From assembly GCA_039566865.1 (NCBI GenBank), contig CM076943.1, positions 20,804,501 through 20,868,500 on the forward strand: DNA of 64,000 nt, written 5' to 3'. Within the stretch, counting starts at the first letter, position 1. Each line of letters starts with the position of its first letter. Both the position numbers and the translations under genes were made by a program. The notes beneath the pieces were generated by a model. It saw only the letters and a list, made by a program, of their open reading frames with translations. It searched no databases and was not told the DNA's origin. This DNA comes from Aurelia coerulea. Taxonomy: Eukaryota > Cnidaria > Scyphozoa > Semaeostomeae > Ulmaridae. Shown here piece by piece: positions 45,582-54,800 of the stretch.

Positions 45582-46004
45582 GGGAGTGGTCATTTTTAAT
45601 CCTGGGTACCAGGGCGGAGGATAATTTCACATAATTAAAACAACATTTCCTGCCCCCATCTTGAATATCGAAAAAAGATTTATACCCCATCACCTTTCAG
45701 CGAAATGGTTTGGTACCCCATCCAGAACTCTTTGAGGACGTATAACATATATATGCGCACATGCCAATTTGTCCCAGGTGATTTTCATACAGGTCCAGTG
45801 ATTCATCATTTCCAGTTGTCTGTTAATTTTACCTTTTAATGTTAACTGATGACTTCATATAAATATTTTTCAAGCAAAATAGTTTTGCACCTCATAAAAA
45901 TTTCCCTTGATATTTTCATACCCCCACAAAGTAATTTGAAATATTTTCATACCCCTGTCAAAAATCCTCAGCCCTGGTACCCAGGATCAAAAATGACTGC
46001 TCCC
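45582..46004. mobile_element. TTA-flanked foldback element, 423 bp
   Basis: GGGAGTGGTCATTTTTAATC and GATCAAAAATGACTGCTCCC are the ends, and TTA borders both sides (45579-45581, 46005-46007), as for PIF/Harbinger MITEs. CCTGGGTACCAGGGC blocks recur near both ends. Confidence 0.7.
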
Positions 46005-46269
46005 TTAGCCGATCAGTTCAGACGGTTCCTAAGATATGACAATCAGTTTTGAAGACAAAACGGCCGTTCTTTCTGATTGTTTATAGACGAATATTGTTAT
46101 GTCTTGTTATGAAGCATTGACGCCTTGTCTGTTCAACAAAACAGATATCTCAAAAAGTTTGAAAACGCATATTTCTGAGGCAGATCCCAAGGAATAGTTA
46201 ATGGGATTGAGATCGTTTCGAAATCATTTCTTCGGCAATGTTTAGACTTCCTGAAGCCTTTCTCACTGT

Positions 46270-48138
46270 TTACTGAAAGTTCATATTAAAACCGATCTGA
46301 CCACCTGCTTGAAAGAAATCGACATGACCACTACCATCTTGACCGTTTCCAGTGATATCACTCTCATTTTCCGATTCCCCTTCATCTGATGCTGGCTCCC
46401 CTTTGGTCACATGACCAGCAATGCGTGATGATTCCCGCTTGCGTACAACATCAAGGCCAAACTCAGCGAGCTCATTCCCCGGTTTCTTTTTACGTCGTCT
46501 CCTTGGCTTGATCCCCTCGGCAGCGTTTTCACAACTTTTCAATGCTCTGGTGACAAATTTAGCATCAAGGCGTTCCATTTCACTTTCCATATCTATGCCA
46601 ATGCTGATCTTAACAGCAATTATGTGTTGACAGAACATAGCCGAGTCACACGTACATGTGGCACGAGGATGTAACTTGACAAGGAAGCTTTCATCGGGTC
46701 GTTCCCATTCTTTGACAACGAACGCTTGAATCGCGCCATTATGATGTACCCCACCATTTTCATAGATGTTTCTGCCTTTATTAAGCAGTGTTTTCTTTGC
46801 ATCAATCTCAGCCCTTTCTACGACAAAGCCATCTTGTACCACTAACTGATCATTCTTGATGTAGTGAACAATGTTGTCTGGTAGACATAAAAATGGCACG
46901 GGCTTCCAATCCTGGATGCTCGTCTTCCAATCTGTGGTACTCTCTCTCGGGCTGAATCTGCCCATGCCATGCAAGCTATCCTTGAGATCTTTCTTCACGA
47001 ACTGCTGAACAAGATAGCATGCTAAGGCAGTGGTATAAGCTGATGCATTTCCTAATGCTTGCAGATGCTGGATGACAATTTCAAGGCAGTCATTTCGACC
47101 ATCGTTCACTCCTGTATACGGGTTGAAAATTCCCCATCTGTCAAGAAGCCATCTTCCTAGCTTGGCTCTAACTGTTGGGTCGATATTCACGGCATAATAC
47201 TCCTGCAACGCTGTTCCCCAATGCTCTTTACATTGTTCTACACCCTCTTGGTATTTCTCTAAAGATTCATTAGACATAAGCTTCCGCATGTCATCAAGTC
47301 CCGTTGCCACTTCCTGTTGCGTTGCACCATTTTCATACAACCACTCTTTTGCTTGCAACACAATTGCTTTCCATGAGGCTATCGGGGTTAGGTTTAGTCC
47401 CATTTCCTGGATACAGTTATCCTTTAGCAGGTCACCTTCAGTGATGATCGGAGCTTCAATCGTTTTAAAAGAAGGAGCTTGATTCTGGATGATGCGGAAA
47501 AACTCTTGGTGTACTGTTACATCATTTTTCTCGTGGATGACAAAATGCGATGGTATTGCAGGCTTACCATCAAATGCAATATGAGAAAAAAGCAGAGGTG
47601 AAAGAATTAAACCACCTATCTCGTAGGAACTGCAGTAGGAGAACAGCACAGTTTCATTCAATGCGATGCTTGACTGCAACACAGCCTCGAGATGATCAGC
47701 AAAATCTTTCACAGCAATGACACACTGAAACGTCGGGGCAATCTGCACATGGTTAACGAATCCATTGAGATTATAAGCCAACTCGTGTAGCTGCTTAAAA
47801 TCATTTTTGGTTACGGGTAGCTTTCGTTGTATCACTACGGGCGGCCGTGCCACATTGACAGAGGCACTGCCTGCTGCAAGTGATCTTGATCTTTTGCTGG
47901 CTGATGATGGGGATTCTGATTTATCCGCTTGATTGCGCGGTCTCTTTGCTGATACAGTGATTCCATCCATGCTTCCCATGTACTGGATAATACAGGGCTT
48001 TAGCTGTCGAATGTCATTTATTAACGTGTACACACTTTTGTGAAACTTGGATGGTCGGCCATCTGGTAGTTTAGCAACGAAATACCGCTTCTGGATGACC
48101 GGTTTCTTCACTGGTATTGCTTTAGGGCCATGGTTCAT
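46270..48138 (-). CDS. SWIM zinc-finger protein derived from a MULE transposase
   Basis: About 622 residues from ATG 48136-48138. The region equivalent to a Mutator-like transposase is recognisable: LILSPLLFSHIAFDGKPAIP (about 179-198), FVIHEKNDVTVHQEFF, then HWGTALQEYYAVNIDPTVRAKLGRW (about 308-332) and NPYTGVNDG, and finally a SWIM finger with CTC...FCQH (C497, C499, C505, H507 in the frame beginning 48144). A basic patch RPRRRRKKK-like (about 547-554) suggests nuclear entry, and the tail is acidic. Where active MULEs have catalytic acids, I see FSYCSSYEIG (no Asp) and IITEGDLL, so it is probably not catalytic. The frame stays open upstream of the ATG into 48240, so a 5' exon may be missing, or cut by the MITE at 48208. 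Could be a domesticated gene or a decaying copy. Confidence 0.7.
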   Translation of the reverse strand: MNHGPKAIPVKKPVIQKRYFVAKLPDGRPSKFHKSVYTLINDIRQLKPCIIQYMGSMDGITVSAKRPRNQADKSESPSSASKRSRSLAAGSASVNVARPPVVIQRKLPVTKNDFKQLHELAYNLNGFVNHVQIAPTFQCVIAVKDFADHLEAVLQSSIALNETVLFSYCSSYEIGGLILSPLLFSHIAFDGKPAIPSHFVIHEKNDVTVHQEFFRIIQNQAPSFKTIEAPIITEGDLLKDNCIQEMGLNLTPIASWKAIVLQAKEWLYENGATQQEVATGLDDMRKLMSNESLEKYQEGVEQCKEHWGTALQEYYAVNIDPTVRAKLGRWLLDRWGIFNPYTGVNDGRNDCLEIVIQHLQALGNASAYTTALACYLVQQFVKKDLKDSLHGMGRFSPRESTTDWKTSIQDWKPVPFLCLPDNIVHYIKNDQLVVQDGFVVERAEIDAKKTLLNKGRNIYENGGVHHNGAIQAFVVKEWERPDESFLVKLHPRATCTCDSAMFCQHIIAVKISIGIDMESEMERLDAKFVTRALKSCENAAEGIKPRRRRKKKPGNELAEFGLDVVRKRESSRIAGHVTKGEPASDEGESENESDITGNGQDGSGHVDFFQAGGQIGFNMNFQ

Positions 48139-48207
48139 CCACAAATATTGGTCACGTTTCTTATCTGAAATGTCAAATATGCACTGGGTGAGTAATGAAT
48201 GTATCCA

Positions 48208-48720
48208 AGCATAGGGCTCAAATCTGTCAAATCTTTAAAAAAGTCGGTGTAAAATTCTATTCTATTTTCCTTTTGAATTGGATTTCTTGAAAGGAACTTA
48301 TGGTACTTTGCTGTAAATCTGCCGTGGAAATTTTCTGATATCTTGATTTTTTTCAAAATGGCGGCAATTTGATAATTTTTGAAAAAATTCATGGAAAATT
48401 TTGAAAAAATTTAAATCATCGTAAATCCTAAACTAATAGAGGAAACATTACATAACCTTCAAGGAAACCATATTTTATGGAGGTCTACAATATGGTGGCA
48501 AGCAGAAATCTGTAGCTTTTGTAGTTTAGGATTTAGAAATTTGATGAGGTCATAGCCTCAAATTTAATAAATGCCGCCACATTGAAACTAATCAAGATAT
48601 CAATAAATTGCCACGGCAGATTTACAGCAAAAAACCCTAAGTTCCTTCCAAGCTATTTATTTCAAAGAAAACGGCAATAGAATTTTACACTGACCTTTTT
48701 AAAGATTTGAGCCCTATGTT
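48208..48720. mobile_element. MULE-like foldback MITE, copy C
   Basis: Ends AGCATAGGGCTCAAATC and GATTTGAGCCCTATGTT. ATGTATCCA is duplicated exactly (48199-48207, 48721-48729). Arms are about 230 bp. It lies directly upstream of the SWIM-finger gene. Confidence 0.85.
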
Positions 48721-48775
48721 ATGTATCCAATGTTGCAACAATCATACTGCTAAAACCTATAAAAATCTACCGGGT

Positions 48776-49400
48776 GCACCAAAAAAAGTCCAGACGATTG
48801 CAAATTCTAAGGAACAAGAATGCTGGATGGATTTGAATGAATCGAGTTTCGGATGATAACAGTAAGATTGAATTATGTCTCGTTCAATTCCTACCCTGAC
48901 CATCCCCCCGGGCATTTGCACGAAAAATATTCCCAGCCCCCGGGCATTTGACCGTAGATTTTTCCCCGGCCCCCGGGCATTTGAATAGCATTTGACTAGA
49001 ACAGGAGCTTTTGCAATATACGGTAACTGGGAATATGGCATTTTCTCATTGCCTGGCCCCCAGGCATTTGACCACCGATTTTTCCCCGGCCCCCGGGCAT
49101 TTGAGCAAGGAATTTTTGTTGAACCCCGGGCTGCCCGAGGGGGGATGGTCAGGGTAGGATTTGAACGAGACATTGGTCCACTGTTTCCTCAATAGACCCG
49201 GGACTGGCTGGAGCTTTGAAGATATATAGCACAAAGAAGATTTAAAATCAAGAAGGACCCACAATTAAGTGTCAAAGACTACTGAGTGCGCCAAAAAGGT
49301 CAGTTTGAAATTTTAACCGTAAAACTGAGAGTGCTGGATGGATTTGAATGAATCGATTTTGGTTCATAGCAGAAAGATTGAAGTATTTTTTAATTGTTCT
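48776..49400. repeat. Direct repeats enclosing a foldback with CCCGGGCATTTG units
   Basis: Two direct copies of about 110 bp (48776-48890, 49285-49395) share GCTGGATGGATTTGAATGAATCGA-like sequence and start with GGGTGCACCAAAA / GAGTGCGCCAAAA, relatives of the TA-type ends. Between them 48874-49173 is an inverted repeat (TGTCTCGTTCAA...CTACCCTGACCATCCCCC) whose core repeats CCCGGGCATTTGA five or six times. Confidence 0.6.
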
Positions 49401-49430
49401 TGCGTTTTTATGAGTACTGAAAATACCATA

Positions 49431-49852
49431 AAAGCGCTATTAAGCCCCTCTCTATCAAGGTCCCCTCTCTAATATAAGCCCCCCTCTGAGCCAACATTTC
49501 AAATAAGCCCCCCTTTCTATTAAGGCCCCCCAACTTATATCAAATTCCAGAGGCTACCAAAGATTTTCCATTTATTTAGCTAAACAAGTTTGCATGTTAA
49601 AGTGAATGAACGGAGCTAAGTGGGGGTAATCTGTAAATAGGCCAAAGAAAAGTCCTACCAACACGTTTGGACAAGTCTAAAGAAAACTTGATTGATGTGT
49701 TTGATCTTTTTCCTTTTGAGACCACAATTTAAAAGAAACTTGCTTAGAGCCCAGGCAATAGAAGATTAGAGACGGAGCTTATTCAAAATTTTGGCCTAGA
49801 AGGGGCTTATCAGAGAGGGGGACTTGATAGAAAGGGGGCTAAATAGAGCTTT
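49431..49852. mobile_element. Foldback element of the AAGCCCCCTCTCTA family
   Basis: AAAGCGCTATTAAGCCCC and GGGGGCTAAATAGAGCTTT are inverted ends, with tandem AAGCCCCYCTCTAT-type boxes next to each. A second member begins at about 63496. No clear target duplication. Confidence 0.6.
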
Positions 49853-49917
49853 CACAATATCTTTGTTGTCTGTGTTATCTCATAATCTTTAGGAATCTAT
49901 GCCCCCTGTTGCTGAAC

Positions 49918-50089
49918 ATCGGTATAGGGGGAGATAAAATTTGGGGGGGCTGCCCGATAAAAAATTAATTGTTTAAGAAACTTTTGCCCGACTTAACGCG
50001 GATTTCTGCCCGATTATAGCAGATTTTTGCAAAATTTTCCGACATTGGGAGGGCTGCAGCCCCCCAGCCCCCGATCTCCTACGCCTATG
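49918..50089. mobile_element. Small foldback MITE, copy 4
   Basis: CATCGGTATAGGGGGAGATA and the inverse CTCCTACGCCTATG ends, with TGCCCGATAAAAAA and TGCCCGATTATAGC inside, as in copies 1-3. Confidence 0.55.
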
Positions 50090-50800
50090 GAGACCACGCC
50101 CTTTAAATTGTCGGAAAAGACTCCTGTTGTAATTGCCATTCATGTGAACGACAGATCCCAACCAAAATGGAAGGCTTTCCGGGGAAATTTTGAAAATGGG
50201 ACTGCCAAATCACTTAGAAATGGATTGCCTTTTACTAGAATAACTTTCTTTGGCTTGATTTTCAGAACCCTTTTCGGTAAAAAAGGAACAACTGTATCAA
50301 ATTATTGGGGGGGGCTGTTTCAGCCCCTCAGCCCTCCTATGAAAGGCCCGAATCTGTGTATGCATATGCCACAGAATATGCTAGCCTCTTTTGTTCTTTC
50401 TGCTATAACTTTGACTTGACACATCTACTGATCATGGCACGATAGACATGTGGCGCATGCATTACTATGGTGCATGGTACATTCCATGCACTTATGCTAG
50501 CTTTATGCCCAAGATCTTTTTGACATGGAAACAAAATATTCTCAGCATATTGGTGCAAACAATTGGTAGAAATTATTATCACTTAATTCAATTCAATAGA
50601 TTCATTGCTTTCCTGGCTGTGTGTACAAATGACATCATCATAGGGGTAACTTTGTTTGGCATAGCGAGTTGGTCTGCCACAGCGCTGGCATCCTACATCT
50701 GGCATTTTCAGTTGGGCTACCTTTGGTGCTATGCCTATGTTGATCTTAAAAACAAGGTTCAATAAGCAGAGCCTCATTCAATTCAAGACAGTTCAAGCTA
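50090..50800. other. No supported gene
   Basis: A 105-codon plus-strand frame (50448-50765, hydrophobic C-terminal half) is open, but has no family resemblance and no splice or promoter support. Confidence 0.4.
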
Positions 50801-51091
50801 CTAGAACCTACTTTGATCATCACTCTTGGGTATGTAAAGAAACACATTGCCAGCCTTTGGATCTGGTGGAATTGCATCACATGCGATAGATTCATATTTG
50901 TCAATGTTCTTTAGGATGTCTACAACGGTATCGATGTCGAGTGGTTTGCTGTTGGCTGTGGTGAAAATGGGTAGGCCAGGAGGTGGAGACTTGGGCAGTG
51001 GTGCTTCTGCTTCACCTTGGACTTCTTCTTGCCGAGAAGGAGATACTGCAGCTGGTGGTGACTGGATCTCACAGCTTTCGCCTTCTTCCAT
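50801..51091 (-). CDS. Unrecognised 96-residue protein, divergent from KIF3A
   Basis: ATG to stop without interruption. The N-terminal 35 residues are acidic and Pro/Ser-rich (QSPPAAVSPSRQEEVQGE); the rest is more ordered (FTTANSKPLDIDTVVDILKN, GNVFLYIPKSDDQ). The composition looks like real protein and not like repeat. A possible GTAGGT donor near the C-terminus (before the TAG) means it could also be the first exon of a longer gene. It is transcribed away from KIF3A, with about 740 bp between the two ATGs, an arrangement compatible with a shared promoter region. I do not recognise the family. Confidence 0.5.
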   Translation of the reverse strand: MEEGESCEIQSPPAAVSPSRQEEVQGEAEAPLPKSPPPGLPIFTTANSKPLDIDTVVDILKNIDKYESIACDAIPPDPKAGNVFLYIPKSDDQSRF

Positions 51092-51827
51092 CTCTGCTTA
51101 GTTTAGATGATAGCAGCTGAAGGAAATTGCAGTTTATTATATCCAATTTCTGCTACTTTAAACTTTTCTGCTTCACGAAGCTTGCTCCAAAAATAGTGAT
51201 CCAAACAAAGATTCTTGTCGCTGTGAAGGAAATTACCTCTTTTCAAACAACAAACATAGCAAAATATTTTTGTTCCAAAATAGTTACAAAAATGATTTAC
51301 TTTGAAACGACTGTATGTGACAATAAAGTATACACACTATTAGCAATTTTAATGTCTACTATAGAAGGAAATTTGAGTGTAAAAGTGCCACTTTCTGCTC
51401 ATACAATACAAATTTGGTGCAGGACGCTATGTTTTTGTTTGAACCCTGCGGGGGAAATGACCTCTGTATCAAACATAGCTTCGGCATAAATTTTTGAGAT
51501 AATAATTCACTTGACAACAACGACAACGACTACCATCGAAGAAAACATCAAATTTTTGCAGCTAAAAAGTGTTGCTTTCCAAGAGAAATCAATAGCATCT
51601 TGACCCAGAAATGACGAAGAAATAGCAACATGACTCTGTTGTATCAAAATAAGACGATTTGCTGAGCCAAGCATTTAAAGAAAGTGTGCATTTTGGTGCG
51701 CCAAACCAACAAATTCTAGCAAATTCTTCTGCAAAGTTTCACTTGTTGTGGCCTAAACTTGAAAAAGCAAGGCAAGAAATCCAACGAAGGTTGATAGCGA
51801 GAAAGACCGGTTGTTTCTTATTGCAAA
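51092..51827. promoter_or_regulatory. Intergenic region between divergent ORF and KIF3A start
   Basis: Presumed to hold the promoter and 5' UTR of KIF3A and perhaps of the divergent ORF. No TATA box or CpG-rich stretch stands out. Confidence 0.3.
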
Positions 51828-51833
51828 ATGACG
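51828..51833 (+). CDS. KIF3A: KIF3A probable start exon (coding part, two codons)
   Basis: ATG ACG followed at once by GTAAGTATGG, a strong donor. Exon 2 begins in phase 0 with [10 protein letters not shown], so this start gives a normal kinesin-II N-terminus. The alternative is reading through the 52890 frame, which crosses a MITE and is unlikely. Confidence 0.5.
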
Positions 51834-54800
51834 GTAAGTATGGCGATCACAAGAACTGTTGTGGTTGAACAATGGTGCAACAATCTGCATACCACATTCA
51901 ACAATGCAGTCACAATAACTGACAAGATTGTTGGTACACCAACATGATAGGGCTCAAATCTTTAAAAAGGTCGGTGTAAAATTCTTTTACAGTTTTTTCT
52001 TTCAATTGAATGGCTTGAAAGGAACTTAGGGATTTTTGCTGTAAATCTGTCGTGGACATTTATTGATATCTTGATCAGTTTCAAAATGGCAGCATTTATT
52101 AAATTTGGGGCTATGACGTCATCAAATTTCTAAATTCTAAACCAGCAAAGCTACATATTTCTGCTTCCCACAATAGTGTAAGCCTTCATAAACTATGGTT
52201 TTCTTGAAGGTTATATCATTTTTCCTTGATTGGTTTAGGATTTACAATGATTAGAAATTCTTCAATATTTTCCATGAATTTTTTCAAAATTAATTGAATT
52301 GCCGCCATTTTGAAAGAAATCAAGATATCAAAAAGTTTCCATGGCAGATTTACAGCAAAGTACCATAAGGTCTTTTCAAGCCATTCAATTTACAGAAAAA
52401 TGTCATGTAGAATTTTACACCCACCTTTCTAAAGATTTGAAAGATTTGAGCCCTATGCTTGTTGGTACTACTGTAAAGTCTTGGAACCAGTGAACAATGT
52501 TTCTGGTGCAATCTTTGCTGACTTCAACCTGTACTGTGCAGTCATGATGTGAAGATGGCACCGCTGTTTCACCTGTGGAAGTCGGCAAGACTCCAGATGC
52601 TTAATTTGTTTGCTGATTTCAAACCATATAAAAGAATGTGTGCATGAAATGCCCGGGGGGGGGGGGGTACTTGACTTAAATTTGTACGGGGGTGTGCCCA
52701 CGAAAAATTTTTTTTTTACCCTGCTCCAGAATTTTTCGCTCAAAATGATAACCTGTTCTAGAAAAAGTTGATGAAAAGTACACTCAAAAACATGAAATTT
52801 GACCGAAAAACGACCCGATCTAGCGGAATATTCCCCTTTGACATGTTTTGACAACCTGCTCTAGAAAAATTTCCTCATTTTGATACCCTGTGCTAGAAAA
52901 AATTGGTGAAAACGATACCCTTAAAAACGGCACATCCCCGTCGGACAAATATACTAAGTACCCCCCCCGGGATAAAATGTATGTCGGACAGGAACCCAAT
53001 TACAGACGTAGCATGATGGAAAAAGATTTTTTGATGTTGTTATTCATAAATTGTTTCAAATTGCAGGTGAACCAAGAAACTGACAATGTGCGTGTCATTG
53101 TAAGGTGTCGTCCAATGAATGATAAAGAGAAAAGTAGTGGCCACAAGATGGCAGTCAAAGTCGATGAAGTCAGAGGATCAATAACAATCTCAAATCCAAC
53201 ATCTAAAGGAGCTGAGCCACCGAAAGTGTTTACATTTGACAGAGTTTTTGCCCCAGAATGCAAACAAGCAGATGTGTACAATGATGGTGCAAGACCAATT
53301 GTTGAAAGTGTTATTGAAGGATATAATGGTATGCAGTTGAAAAAGCCTTTTCAGGATAACTTATATTGCACGAAATAAAACGATGATATGAAATAATTGG
53401 CTGAAATTCCTAGCAGAAAATTTTAACCATAAATACACCATTTGCAGCAGAGGTCTCATTTTGAACCTTTTTTCCAAGAATTTCTAGTCTGTAAAATTGT
53501 TTACCACCCCAGATTCAAATTTAACACCTGAATGTCAGTCTACGTACAACTTTGGACCCTCCCCCCTGGTATTCATGATGTTGTTTTGATGATGATATAC
53601 ATTAAAAGCCAGCAATTTTGGACTTTAATATTTTCGGACATTTCTATACGTTGGAAAAGTTTACTGTCGGAAATTTTTGTAGTCCGAAATATCTAGTGTC
53701 CGAATTTTTTTGCATTATAGAAAATCACTGCAAAATGTTTCCATTGTTTGAAAACGTAATGTCTTGCTCACGAAACACTTTGCATTGAAAAGGAATGTGG
53801 TTCGAGTGTTAATTAGTGAAAAATATTATATTTTCTCGAACAAAATCCATATCCTCAACAAGAATCATTTCTGGAAATTTCTGACGAAGCATCCCTACAA
53901 TGAAGCACAATCTACGTATAAATGTTTTGATATGAAATAAGCAAAAATTATACTGAAAATACAGTAGACTTTTTTGGTTGGCCGAAATTTCCTGTAAAAA
54001 CATCCTAAATTCTGTGAAAAAATGTTTGTGTCCGAACTGTTTGGCTTCTAATGTAAAGTTTGAAAATTTATAAAAGGATGTGGCCACCACAAATTATCCA
54101 GGGTCAAAATGTCCACCCTCCACCATTATTCACATTCAAATCCCATATTAACTTTCAAAATTCTCTAGTTTTATAGAATCAACGGGAACATGAATACTGT
54201 GATGAGCTGAGGGGTAGGGCATAGTGGGCATGCAGTAGTAGCTGAGGGGTAGGGGTAGGGTATGTGGGTATTTTTAGTATTAATTGCCATGACAGGCAGC
54301 CGCTAATCAAAATAAAATCAAAGCAGATAAAGACCTGAGGGGTAGGGGTAGGGTATGTGGGTATTTTTAGTATTAATTGCCATGACAGGCAGCCGCTAAT
54401 CAAAATAAAATCAAAGCAGATAAAGACCAATTGTAGCAAGTTGCCTTAACAAGGTTTGTTTTTGATTTGTAGGAACAATTTTTGCATATGGCCAGACTGG
54501 TACTGGGAAAACCTTCACAATGGAGGGAGTGAGGACAGTTCCTGAGTTGAGAGGGATAATTCCAAACTCCTTTGCACATATATTTGGATTTATTTCAAGG
54601 CTGGATGAGGATGTGAGGTATTTGATCTGCAGTCTTTCATTGTTATTCATATTCTTTGTGCAAAGAATATACTGCAGTAGGTGACCCATAAAAGAGTTTC
54701 TAAATTTTGACATATATGATGAGATAAACAAAGTGGACTACAGACTACAATCTTCACCAAAACCCTTTTTTCACAAACGGGAAACATTGGATATGAAGAG

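Noticed and set aside
52890..53066. Upstream extension of KIF3A exon 2 to an ATG at 52890
   Set aside because: It crosses the end of a G-run MITE and an intron acceptor (TTGCAG); the sequence before the acceptor is not kinesin-like.
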